Assembly (NCBI GenBank): GCA_963693365.1
Contig: CAVNZM010000004.1
Span: 3,410,001-3,474,000 of the forward strand
DNA: 64,000 nucleotides
Direction of reading: 5' to 3'
From: Amoebidium appalachense
Taxonomy: Eukaryota; Ichthyosporea
Below, piece by piece: positions 1 through 19,899 of the stretch; the stretch's first letter is position 1; each line of letters opens with the position of its first letter. A program made the translations under genes and the position numbers. The notes beneath the pieces are model-generated. The model was not told where the DNA came from, did not search any database, and saw only the letters and a program-made list of their open reading frames with translations.

Positions 1-218
1 TGCTCCCGGCGCTTTCTGTGATTCGCCCGCTAATTACTGCGTCTGCTGCCCCTCAGTTCAGGGTGCATAAACGGCTTGCCCGTATCCTTTGAGTCTGTGT
101 TGTATGCCCAAGTAGGTGCCTGTATGCTTGAGTATGCGTGTGTGGGGGGTTCGGTATGAATGTGAATAATGAGTGTATGTCCGTGTACGTCGTGTATGTA
201 ATGGTGCTCACGTGTCTG

Positions 219-220
<2 letters not shown>

Positions 221-295
<75 letters not shown>
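221..295. repeat. (GT)n microsatellite, about 37 units
   Basis: Uninterrupted GT dinucleotides. His/Thr or Val/Cys reading frames over it are artefacts. Confidence 0.95.
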
Positions 296-296
<1 letters not shown>

Positions 297-469
297 TAGT
301 TGTGTTCTAGTGCTTCTAGCACCCAACAAAATTCATCATTCATAGCTTACATATTAATCCTTCAGTCCCGTACATTACATACATACACTACGATTAAATG
401 CAACATCATTCTTCTTCATAGATCTATGCATTTTACTAATCTGATGCCAGGCAGCTAAGACATACATAC

Positions 470-517
470 GTGCATCGCGGTGAATGCTGCAGATCATCCC
501 CCTAGACCCGTCACCTC
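470..517 (-). CDS. candidate internal exon of the leftward gene
   Basis: A 48-base open segment lies between an acceptor (ATCACAACAG) and a strong donor (GTATGTATG) and is phase 1 at both ends. It encodes GDGSRGMICSIHRDA. It cannot join the phase-0 candidate exon at 1201-1326 directly, so at least one exon is missing or one of the two calls is wrong. Confidence 0.2.
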
Positions 518-812
518 CTGTTGTGATACACCGGGTCAGACAAGTCAGACAAAATATCCAAACCACACATGTTCCACATAGGAACCTCTCAGCAACCCAA
601 AAGAGCATTCAGCCCCCCCCCTCCCCCCCCCCCCCTCCCCCCCCGGAGCTCCCAACCCCTTCCCTCCCCTCCTCTCCTTACTATTAGGTACCACCAAAAA
701 GACCTGTTCAAAACCCTTAAAGCTATCCATTCTAATCACCCTTTAAATGGTAGGTAAGGGGCTTGATAATTATAGGGGATGTTGGAGTGTGTATGTTTGT
801 GTGAGTGTGCAT

Positions 813-843
<31 letters not shown>

Positions 844-1200
844 GGGGGGAGGGGGAGGGGGGGGGGGAGTTGTTGGTGCAGACGCCAGCATCCCCCGGCA
901 AAAGTAAAATGCCTAAACGGTTTAAACGAGCTGAAAGCGGAGGAGGGAAACCTACGGGTAGGGCCCGGGCTGGGGGATGAGTGGGCGATTGCCGGTTGCC
1001 CCTCGGCCACTGCAATACACACGTTAGAACTTAGGGAAGCGGATTGTGAGTGGTGTAACAGTTCAAATGCACATACCTCAAATTTTAACCCATCGCCCAA
1101 AAGGCATTTCGGGCAAATAAAGATAGTCTTTGGCAACACCATTTTCTCGTTAAGGTCGAGTTGAGCAGTTGAGTTTCACTTCAGACTTCAGACGACTCAC

Positions 1201-1326
1201 AGATCGCAGTATGTCTCGTTTCCTTGGCTTCCGGCTATTATAAGTTGGTCGATGACTCATAACCCCGGCACACACGAAACACTTTAACGCACCCACACCG
1301 GTCCCTAGTCCCAACACAGCCTCCAT
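1201..1326 (-). CDS. possible first coding exon of a leftward gene
   Basis: An open stretch of 42 codons starts at an ATG in good context (GCAAAATGG) at 1326 and ends at a strong donor, GTGAGT, at 1200-1195 in phase 0. A second in-frame ATG lies at 1356. The peptide has a CxxC (KCFVCAG) and a basic end (RKPRKRD). Upstream on the same strand are a CCAAT box and an E2F-like site, as at the other promoters in this window. I recognise no family, and the next exon cannot be joined in phase, so this is an inference from signals only. Confidence 0.3.
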
Positions 1327-1409
1327 TTTGCTTAAAGAAATCACCACATCCCCCATATTAGCGTCTAGGCGGCGAGCACCCGAAAGCCACACTCCTCACA
1401 TGTCTATGA

Positions 1410-1548
1410 CCAATCAACCGCCATCATCAATGTGGGCCACAATTCGCGGGGATCGATATGTCGACATAAGATTCGTAACTATAGTAGCTGCATTGAGAAT
1501 ATGCACAGAAATCCCACATCAATGTGACTCGCCACCCAGGCGCCAAAA
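1410..1548 (-). promoter_or_regulatory. E2F-like site plus CCAAT box
   Basis: GGCGCCAAAA at 1539-1548 reads TTTTGGCGCC on the minus strand and matches an E2F/DP site. CCAAT at 1410-1414 matches an NF-Y box. The pair lies 85-220 bases upstream of the candidate ATG at 1326. The same pairing occurs upstream of gene 1, its pseudogene copy and the bHLH-PAS gene. Confidence 0.4.
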
Positions 1549-1774
1549 TGGGAGGCCGATTCATTTAGGCACCATAGGTCCACGTTGGCTGTTCACACAA
1601 CGTGAAATCAATGTGATGTCAGAAGTATGACTGGTTTTGCCTATATATGGGCACAATCCCCCCCTTTGCATATTGTGCAATTGCCATACAAGGGAATTCT
1701 AGAGTATTAACAACATAGACATTAATCCCTATCAGACTGTATTGTGCCCACACCTATCTCACGTGTTGCTAAAA

Positions 1775-10046
<8,272 letters not shown>

Positions 10047-11272
10047 TTTGCTGGTGAGCTCATGTACCGGCTCAGGAGGTGTTGGTTGCTTGTGTCAAGC
10101 TTCTCTACTCAGCACAGCCTCCAAATTACTAAACAGCAAAAAATTAAACAGGCAGGGCCGCATCAAACAGCTTTGCGCATTTTCTTTGTATGATCGCCAG
10201 AAAATTCGGTAGACTCAACTACCCTTAAAAATGAAACGTCGATTTGCATATAAAAAGTATAAAAAGAGGTGAAGTCACCGACACCGGAGGCAAAAAAACA
10301 CCAAGAGGTCTCATTGGATTCCGTGTCCAGGAGGAGCTACTAGTGACATGTTCCATGTGAATGTGACGGCAGTAAATTAAACTTCTACATATAGCTTCGT
10401 TTCTTGAATGAGGCGGGAAAACATCTAAGGATCTGTTTCTTTCTCTCTCCCTCTAACTATACACTCTCTCGTCAGCTGTCTGTCTCTCTGCACTGATCGA
10501 TCTCCTAAATAGTTGGCGCCAAAAACGATAGCAAGCCAATCAATGGCCGCGCGGCCCGGGCGCCGGCTACAGAGCGTGCTCAGTGAGTGCTGTCTCCCTG
10601 CAGTTTTTTTTTTTTTTTTTTGTGGTTTTGTTTTGTTGTTGTTGTTGTTGTGGTTGTTGTTGCGTAGAGTAGTAGGGCCTAGCCACTTACGTATACGTAG
10701 GCCAGCGGGTACAAAGCCTTGGAGACTACGTCGGGTGACGTCACTTCCCGAGCCTCGTTCGACGATGATAATATATATCTATGTATCGATGAAACAGGTA
10801 CATGTCGGCAGTGTCCGTGGAAAGGGTGTGGTTGTGTGCCATGAAAAGGTGGGGTCAATGAAGGGTTTGGGGAAGCTGGTTTGACCAGCTGGTTTAAGAC
10901 CATTATATTTATAAGGCCTTATGTATTTCGTTTTTGCGTGGGAACTCCCTGTCCCTGAGCCTTAGTGGCATCATGAGGACAATAAATTTAAAGCTGCATG
11001 CGCCCAAGACCAGACCCGGGTATTCATTGAATGCTAGACCTACGTATTCACCACCCGGGGCCACGACAACGACATGTGTACACAGATGGACAATGGTTTC
11101 TTCGAACTGTTACTATAACACTAGCACGCTCGAGTTCTGTACACGTTGTATATGGTCCATGGATCCAGGACAATGTTTCCTTCGAACAGTCGCACGGCGG
11201 ATTCGGCTTCTTAAAATTTCTCCATACATGGATCCAGTGATGAAACATCCTCGGTCCCCTGCGCAGTGCCCT

Positions 11273-11308
<36 letters not shown>

Positions 11309-11377
11309 TTTTCCTTTCCCCCCCACCCAGCCACAGTGCCCACTCGCACAGGGCGCATCTCGTTTCCCCTGAGAACA

Positions 11378-11427
<50 letters not shown>

Positions 11428-11465
11428 TTCCTTCCCCATCCCCAGCTCCTCCCCCCTCCCCCCCC

Positions 11466-11503
<38 letters not shown>

Positions 11504-12904
11504 CACACACACGTGTACACGTCATGTACACACAGAGAGAGACACAGACACAGACACAAGTACATGTACGTTTTTAAACAAAAAAAAGCGGTAAATATCC
11601 ACATATTTCTTGTACGTTCAGTAGTATCTCCACATAAAGTTTGTATCCCGTAACGTCGTTTTTTACAAGTCACTTGTTGGGTGGAAGTATTTTTGGCCTG
11701 GTGCCGACACCTCTTCACAGCTCACATACATGTCGTTGAAACACTGGCACATTCTCCTCCCTTACGTATGCGTACATACGTATACAAACAATGTTCCTTT
11801 CGAATTCCCTATTATCACAGCGTACGCGTTTCAGCTGCAGGACGTCCCGGACGTTGCAAATTCTTCAAACGTCGACTCCAGTGGTATGACATGTTTCTTT
11901 CTTTCTTTTCTTTTTTACCCCGGTGATTCACTTGACATGATATGCAAAGACACGTGCATATGGGAAGCGCGTACGGTGGTCATGGTGGAGGTTTCCCTTC
12001 TTTTTTTTTTTTTTTTTTTTTTTTGCTCTTATCCTTTGATCAAAGCAAAAGAGCAAAAAAAAAGAAAAGAAAGGAGGGGCTCAACAAACCATGACCGTGG
12101 GCACAGCCCGGACCTCAAATGCATCTGATGCTCCAGGCGTGTCTCGTGCACGTGGTGGGCTATCAAAATATCGGCTAGGACAATAAGGTGCATCACCATT
12201 AACATTAGGGACTCAAAGCGGCATTCGAACGACACGTGATGAGATGACCAGAAAACTCGATGTATAAAAAGACTGAGAGAAAAGATGGGAAATAGATCAA
12301 TGTACAAGGAGCCACTAGAGGAAAGACAACGGTCATACCATTCGCTTAAGCGTCCAAAAAATAACCTAGTTGCTATACTAAATGTGACCTTGGTAGCCAA
12401 TCGTATGTGTTTTCACGCGCTAGAATCCGTCCAAAGCATACAAAATAAGCAGTAAAAGTACTATAAGACTCTGATCGTTGCAGCAAATGTACATATTAAG
12501 CACTTGATCTTTCGTGACACCGTCATGAACAGAAACATGTGTGATTATGGGTTTTGTCCAAATGTGAGCTCGTGTGTGCACGTGCATGTGTTGTAAGAGC
12601 TAAATTGTGTCTCTGTGTACGGATGTATGAATAATGCTATCACACACACATGCAGAGGCATCAAAGGGGGTGCACCACGTCCACCTCCCTATCCATACGT
12701 GTGCCTATGGCTTTGCACGTGCCGGGATGTGTCTGCGCTGTCGACATCATCATACTCTATGCACATTATAATTAGGCACACACACCCTCACCCTCACTCG
12801 CACCAACATACACATATCATTACGCACCCACGCCAACCTCTGCCCAAACATCCTACTTCAAGATTTTCCATCTCCCACATTTCCCAGCTCTAAATCTATG
12901 TCTG
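10047..12904. other. spacer between gene 1 and the pseudogene
   Basis: It holds the gene 1 promoter (to about 10.6 kb), long C runs at about 11277-11308, 11381-11427 and 11461-11502, and T-rich stretches at 10603 and 12000. The part at about 12.2-12.5 kb resembles 35.1-35.4 kb, the 3' flank of the bHLH-PAS gene, so the segmental duplication extends past the gene end. I see no convincing exon. Confidence 0.5.
10513..10540 (-). promoter_or_regulatory. E2F palindrome and CCAAT box of gene 1
   Basis: TTGGCGCCAA at 10513-10522 is a palindromic E2F/DP site, and CCAAT at 10536-10540 is an NF-Y box. They lie about 470-490 bases upstream of the gene 1 ATG. Both are kept in the duplicated promoter at 19.87-19.90 kb while much of the surrounding sequence differs, which supports function. 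This suggests S-phase-linked expression, by analogy with known E2F/NF-Y promoters. Confidence 0.5.
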
Positions 12905-13184
12905 TGGTGCTTCTGCCGGCCGTCCCGCCTCGTCCTGCAGTGTGCGCTCAATTTTTCCTTGTCCGGACGTCTTTTTGGCTTTGCGTTCTGGGTGCGTTGA
13001 AGCTCACACATGGGCCCCTCCTCGCTCTGTTAAGCAGGTGGATTTCTGCGCGCGTGTGTATGTGAAACTGTGAACATGTGTATACAGCGGTGTTGCGTGC
13101 GTACTCCTAAATGCAGGGCCTGGGTGTCTTCATGTGCACGTGCTAGGGGGAGCCTCAGGGGAGGAGGGGAGGAGGGGAGGGGCG

Positions 13185-13186
<2 letters not shown>

Positions 13187-13254
<68 letters not shown>

Positions 13255-13530
13255 ATGTGTGCATGGGAGGATTGGATTTACGGTGGAGGAGACATCAAAA
13301 GACAAACACAAGACACAAAAAAATACATAAACCAGAAATCAAACCTTTTTATTAAAAAAAACAAAAACGCAGGAAAAAAACGTGCAGGCAGGAGACACGA
13401 ACAGCGCCCCGCTTTTGGGCTGGGGGGGGGGGAAGAGGGGGGGGGGGGGGGGGGGGGGGGGGGAGCGAGAGAGACCAAACACCACACACACGCGCGTGCG
13501 CGCGCGTACAAGCACATACACACGCGCGCG

Positions 13531-13612
<82 letters not shown>
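13187..13612. repeat. 66-base G run and (CA)n array
   Basis: An almost pure G run at about 13188-13253, a second at 13440-13463, then CA/CG repeats to 13612. They lie in the last pseudogene intron; the parent intron has its own G runs at 36240-36402. Confidence 0.95.
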
Positions 13613-13614
<2 letters not shown>

Positions 13615-13651
13615 GAGGGAGAGAGACAGGGAGCAAGACTGAATGAGAAAG

Positions 13652-13683
<32 letters not shown>

Positions 13684-14930
13684 GGGGGGGGGGGAGGGGG
13701 TTGGGGGGGTTGGGGGGGTTTCTAGGTTGTACCCTGCGCCTTGTGATGTACTGCAGTATGCTCTTGTTTGCATCCAGCACAGGGGTGATGGTGGTCTCGC
13801 ACACAAATGCCCGGCCATTCTTGCGCACCCCCACCGTGATCCCACTCCACTCATGCCCTGAACACAAACACCATGACGTCATGATACCGTCACCACCACA
13901 GCGATTATGGCAGACACACATACAAATACTCATGTCAAAGAGCAGATACCGATTACTTGGTTGATCCTCCCCCCCTCCCCCCCTCCCCCCCCCTCCCCCA
14001 CCTCCTCCCTCACCCCTTCCCTCCACCCCCTCTTTATTCCCGACCACACCATAAACACCAAATGGCCTGTGTGTTGATTTACTGTCACTCCGTAAATGCC
14101 CCTCTTCTTGTCTCAGACCCCCCTCCCCCCCCCCCCCCCCCTCCCTCCCCCCCCTCTTTCCTCCCCCCCCCCCCCCCCCCACACACACGCGCACACCCCA
14201 GGCCACGCACGTACACAAACAGCCACCCACCTACCCAACCACACACACACATACTGGCGCGCACACACACACACACACTCATGTACATGCACATGCACGC
14301 ATGAGAGCACCCGCACAATCGCATGACATGCCCTATTCCAACCTGCCCTACAACCTAACCTCTCCCCCGACAGCGCACACACACACGTATAGACCCACCA
14401 CCCAGTCATCTAGCACACCACTAAACACAACAGAAAGCACAGCAAAACAGTGAGCTTGAAAAGAACACGACCAAACACACAAAAAAACAGTACAACAGTG
14501 GGTGTGAAACACATATATAAACAAAAAGAAAAGAAGAAAGAAAGAAAAAAAAAAAAACCAGGCCTACCCTGCTCCAGACTAGTCTTGATGTGTTCGCTGC
14601 GTGTGCGCATAAACGGGCACGTGGGACAGTCCACCAGATCGTGCACGAGCTGCCTTACCACCTCCTCTCGGCTGTACCTGTAAAAAAATGTGTGTGTGTG
14701 TTTGTAACTGTCTGTAACCATATGCACAATTTCTTAATTAGTGCCCATAAACATGCGTGTTGGGGTTTTGAAGGGTGGATGCACACATGACAAAAGCGGA
14801 ACGTGGTGAATGGTCTGGTCTAAGAAGCGGTAAAAGCATTGGCCAGTTTTCGGTCCACTGATATACTCTATCAGCTCATGCACTTGTTTGTTAGTCACCT
14901 TGTAGATCCTGTACACTTTTCACCGGCCCC

Positions 14931-14967
<37 letters not shown>

Positions 14968-15231
14968 TCCCTCCCTCCCCCGGGATAAAAAAAAAATAAA
15001 AAAATAAAAAAAGGAAACATGCACCATGCACCAGGCACACGCAAAACACCACGCACACACACACGTACATACTGTCACTGCCAAATAGCAAACGTCGCCA
15101 GAGCACCACACGCCTTGGCATCACACCCCACCGCCTATCCGTCCACCTGACAAGCACACTCAAGGACCCAAAAAAATCAACGAAACAATGCAGGATGAAT
15201 AGCTAATGCATAGGCTAGAAAAAAAAATCTG

Positions 15232-15359
15232 TCTGCCCCAGGCCTAACTCCACCAAGCCATGGTAGGGCCGCAGAGAGATTAAGGTGCAGGTTGGCTGTG
15301 TGCCCAAAAACAGTCAGCTGTGGCTACGAACAGACACACACAGCTGTATCAGAAGGGCA
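15232..15359 (-). mobile_element. 128-base short-inverted-end repeat (TCTGCCC family)
   Basis: One of eight copies of a non-coding element of about 120-130 bases that starts TCTGCCCCAGGCCTAACTCC and ends near AGGGCAGA, so the ends are inverted TCTGCCC. The core includes GGGCACACAGCCAACCTGCC on the other strand. This copy lies in a pseudogene intron equivalent to the bHLH-PAS intron holding 38029-38158, so it predates the duplication. Confidence 0.65.
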
Positions 15360-15740
15360 AGGGAAAGCAAGGGCAAAAAAATAAGGGGAGAAAAGGCTCA
15401 ATACATGCAACGAAATGTGCTACTCCAGTTCACAACATGTGACGAGGTCACGTGCCTCTTTACGCATACGCAAATCAAGCACACACACACTTGCACGTAT
15501 CGAACAAAAAATCAGGTACACACGCACACACACACACACACACACCTTCACGAGCATGCAATGACCAACGCACGCACACACGCAGGCACGCACACACGCA
15601 CGCACGCACGCACACCCAACCATCCGCCCAACCACACACCCAACCACACACACACACAAACACACGTGCGCGAGCACAAACACACACACACTCACACGCA
15701 CGTGCGCGCACACACACACACAGATTCCCCCCCCCCCCCT

Positions 15741-15779
<39 letters not shown>

Positions 15780-16291
15780 ACACACACACGCTTGCGTACA
15801 CGTACCCCAGCACGATCTCCCATGTTGGGTCGACGAAGATAAACCTATGGTCTGCATCTGTGACCTCCAGAGTGGTAATGGTGCTGATTTCAAGTTTGGC
15901 TGCTAGGGCTTCTCTCTCAGTCTTCCAGGCCTCCTTCTCTCGTGCAAGCGCCTGTGCGGCAAATATGGTCAAAACCGCGGCATAGACGAGGCAACATAAG
16001 GGGTTGAAGGGGGGGGGGGGGGGGGGGGTTCCTGCGGGAATTTCCAGTTTCAATCTGCACTGACCAATATGAGTTTAGGTATTTAGGGGGTTTTTTGAAG
16101 GGTACTCCTGCAAAAATTTTGCATTTACAATGTGCACTGGCCAATATGAGTTTAGGTATTGCGCAAGGACCCAAGCACAGACTGCTACACGACACATCGT
16201 CTTACGCCCGACTGCCCGCCCGCCCGCCTGCACAGATATGGAATGTCAGGAGACGGAGAAGACAAAAGCCCTCCCCCCCCCCCCCCCCCCC

Positions 16292-16336
<45 letters not shown>

Positions 16337-17235
16337 ACCGCCCCTCCCGTCCGCCTTCCTACGTCCACATCTCTCTCTCGATTCCTCTAAAAGTCTCTCC
16401 CTCTCTCTCTTTCTATTCCTTGCTCTAACCCACCCCTTCTCTTTCTTTTCTCCATCCCCTCCCTCTTCCCCGCCGCCTCTCTTTTCTTCCTCTTCTCCTT
16501 TCCCCTATTCCTCCCTCCCTCCCTCTCTCTCTCTTCCGGTTTCCTTTCCTCCCTTCCCCTCTCCCTCCTTCTCCCTCCCCCCGCCCCTCCCCACCCCCCC
16601 CCCCCCCCTCCCCCCCCTCCCCCCCCCCCTTCCTTCCCGTACCTCTGCGGCCTGCCTTGCCTCTGCGTACTTGCTGCTCGTCTCCTCAAGATACTCCGTG
16701 GCTTTTTTCAAAATTGTGATCTTCGTGGGGTTCTGCATCTGCACACACACACACACACACACACAGACACACAGACACACACAGACAGACACACACAAAC
16801 ACATGCACGCACACACACACACACACACAGTCACATGGTCAGGGCAGACCAATCTAAGTGCTATTTTGCATTCATTACGTCAACGATTCTATACGGGCAA
16901 AATATGAAAACGGTGACGGACCATGTAGTTTCTGTGACCTACCCAAAGGTATAGATGAAGCCCATCAGTGCCCATGACATATTGGTAGAAACAATATACG
17001 GGATCTGTTTTTATAGGCATGTGTGTTCCAGCGTGCTTAGGATTTCATGTGTGTGGGAATGTGCGTGTGGTCGTCACTGGGACAATGTGGTGGAGCGTGT
17101 ATGGGTAGCCTTTCCGTATTCTTCCGTTCTTTTCTTGCACTTCACTTGTCTTATTTTTTGCTCTCTGTACCTGTATGTATACTTCTCTTTCTCTCCATTT
17201 CTTTCATCCACCTCCCTCACCTAAAAGCCACATAC

Positions 17236-17736
17236 CGTTGCCGAAAACGGAGATCCTAGGACCACGTTTGCATTGCTGGGCATATTGTCCCAGCGCATAC
17301 CATGCGCCACATGCAACTCGTGCCCGCGAATCTTCAACTCGGGCAATGGTTTCGGCCTGTATGGATCTTCGGAGAGTTTGTTGCCTTGGCTGGGTGGCGG
17401 CTCTGAATCGTACATGCGTTTGTTTTCTATTCTCAGCAGATTACTATGATTTGGCTTCTTTAGGGGTCCCTTTAGTAGAGGTATGTGCTCTGCGTAGTAC
17501 CGGGTCATTTGGTCGTTTGTGTTGCTTGGATGTCGCTAGTCGGTGTCGCTTTCTGGTTGCTCGCTGAATGGAAAAAGACACGTTAATCATTGACTTGGGA
17601 AAAAAAATTATGCCCCACCTCATCCTTCCCGGGATAACAGTTTTTCCCTACTTCTTGCCCCTCTACCATTTCATTTCCTGCATCTGGGTCCCCTTCTCCT
17701 TCTTTTTACAGGCGGGCAGGGTCGGGGGGAGGATGG

Positions 17737-17775
<39 letters not shown>

Positions 17776-18101
17776 GGTGGGTGGGTAGGGGGGGGGGGGG
17801 GGGGGTGGTTAGAAAGCGTGACGGAGTACATAGGGATTGGCTAGCATAGCGAAATAAGAATAGGAAGCTAGAGAGGTATAAGCAACAAAACACAACAAAA
17901 CACCCTAGGACAGGCAGATGTTGGTCACCTTTCCTCCTGGCGGGCACGGTTGACTGGCTTCCTGGGAGAAAGGCACACCATAAGGAACTGAAGCGCCCAG
18001 TCTTAGCCTATAGCCGGCTGTTTTGCGAGATCACTTGAAGCAGACATACATAGGAAGGCAAAACGGCAAGGCGGCAGGGGTTGGGGTGGGAGTGGGGGGG
18101 G

Positions 18102-18132
<31 letters not shown>

Positions 18133-18280
18133 GAGTTTGGAAAATTGTGCTAGAGAAGGTGGGGCGGATTGCAGTGGGAGTAGAGGCGGGATGGATAGTG
18201 GGAAGAGGAGTGAGGGGGCGCCACAGAAGGGGGGGGGGGGGGGGGGGGGGAGAAGAGGGGGGGATGATGGTTTTTTTTTT

Positions 18281-18319
<39 letters not shown>

Positions 18320-19383
18320 ATGCTTGTGAAGTACGTGTTTCCCCACTGAGAATCTGCTCTTAGAAGTTACAAAAAAAAATGTAGCAAACCTGGGGGTGAT
18401 AAACCCAGGAAGAAAAAATGACATGCAGACGGAAGCAATGAGAAGCATGCCTCATATACAGCCAGGCTGTAGAGCCGTCTGAGAAAGCAGCATGTGGAGT
18501 CGCAGATGAGATTGGACATGGTCCATCGCACAGTTTCAAACTACATTTCCAGATTATTATTCACGTGAGCAACCAGGGAAATAAATAACAGCAACAGAGC
18601 GGGCAGCATATGGAGATAAAAAATTGGGTAGAAAGAGAGTAAAAGGGTGATGCTGTTTAGGTGGATGGGCGGAATGGGGGGGAGGGAGAGAGGCTAGAGT
18701 TGCAATCATTGGTGGTGAGGGACATCAGGGATCTGGTGTGTATGTATTGGTAAGCGTATATCTGTTTGCCAAGGAACCGAAACCACCGCACATCGGCCTC
18801 GAACAATATTCATAAAAATGAAGAAGGCACATGTTGAAACAAAGCACCCACCCGGTAAGTCTTCTCTCTACAGCTCTGCTTGACCGTACCCGTCAGAGAC
18901 CTTCACCCGTTTTGGGACCTCGACAACCCCAAACTCCTCGTCCTTTTTGGCTGCACTGGTGCGTCTTTTTCCTCCCTGATGGTCGCTTCTTCCATCTTCT
19001 CCCCTGTCTTCCTTCCCTCTCCCTGTGCCTGTTCTGCAGAAAACGTGATAGCTAGATGTTTGCTTTTGTACCACTGCCCTGGTTCCTGCTGCTCCAACAT
19101 CATTGGCTTCACCATGAGTTCTTCCAGAAAAAATTACTACTATCGTAACTTCTCAGAGCAGAAACCAGGAAGAAACAACTAGCCAACTTTCGCCTATTTA
19201 CAGGCACTAAAAACCCACCGCAAAAAGGGCGTGTCAAACCAGCAACAAAGTGGGGTACAGGGGCAGCCCAGATAGCTCAACACCTCAAACGTGAAGATGA
19301 GGAAAGGAAAGCGGAAAAAATGCTTCACAAAGCCAATACGCACTTCTTTTAGCGGCAGCTTTTGTTCTGCCCCAAGAGCTCAT
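17236..19383 (-). pseudogene. chimeric pseudogene, 5' half (gene 1 copy)
   Basis: Exons 19383-19344, 19033-18852, a segment starting at 17929, and 17563-17236 are homologous to gene 1 exons 1-4. Damage is clear: exon 2 has a frameshift and a CAG to TAG change, exon 3 has a one-base deletion, and exon 4 has TAG at 17538-17536 where gene 1 has CAA. Within exon 4 homology switches from gene 1 (ending HELHVAH) to the end of the 606-base bHLH-PAS exon (GMRWDN to FSAT), so a recombination joined the two genes inside an exon. The E2F/CCAAT promoter is retained, so a non-coding transcript is possible. Confidence 0.8.
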
Positions 19384-19870
19384 TTTGCTGGCGACCTCAT
19401 CGGGCACTGGCAGTGCTTGACAGGTTGCTTGCGTTTCCTCTCTACTCAGCACATCATCCCAAATATTACTCAGCAGCACAAAAATGATCAGATAGAGTAA
19501 CAAGAAGCAGGTTTACGCGTTCAAATTTGCTTTTACCAGCAAATCTGATAGACTCAATCACTCGCTTATGGAAATTGGTTTGCATAAAAGATAGTGTTTC
19601 AGGCATGGGAGGCAAAGCACATCCGAGGTCTCTCTCTTTTATGAAAGGCCACTAGTGACTTCTGTCCGATGTAACTGCGACGGTAGTAAATAAAGCTCCT
19701 ATATATAGCATTGTTCTTTAATGAACATTGGACTTGAAACGCGCAGCCTTTGAACTGTACTTTATCTTCTTCTCTCTCTCTTTCTCTTTGTTTTCTCTCC
19801 CTCTCTCGCTCTCTTTCCCTCGCCGAGTCTCGATTGACCAGTACAATCCCCCAAGATCGATCTCCTAGAT

Positions 19871-19899
19871 TTTGGCGCCAAACCTAATAGTAAGCCAAT
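19871..19899 (-). promoter_or_regulatory. duplicated E2F palindrome and CCAAT box
   Basis: TTTGGCGCCAAA at 19871-19882 and CCAAT at 19895-19899, upstream of the pseudogene exon 1, correspond to the gene 1 promoter sites at 10513-10540 with the same spacing to within a few bases. Confidence 0.5.

Larger units (their letters stand above)
12905..16738 (-). pseudogene. chimeric pseudogene, 3' half (bHLH-PAS copy)
   Basis: Exons match those of the bHLH-PAS gene at 35.6-42 kb: 16738-16643 (second helix), 15951-15806, 14677-14568 and 13857-13733 (PAS), and about 13045-12905 (C-terminus). The PAS exons are open, with correct splice sites and only a few changes (for example Leu to Trp at KEAW, Gly to Arg at VVRQ); the last PAS exon is identical. 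The final exon has two one-base deletions relative to its parent, one near CTTAACAGAG and one in GACAAGGAAAAATTG, so the C-terminus is lost. The exon for the basic region and first helix is absent. Confidence 0.8.

Noticed and set aside
11266-11653. Long Pro-rich or Gly-rich frames over C and G runs
   Set aside because: Homopolymers read as poly-Pro or poly-Gly in every frame; no splice-supported exon is included.
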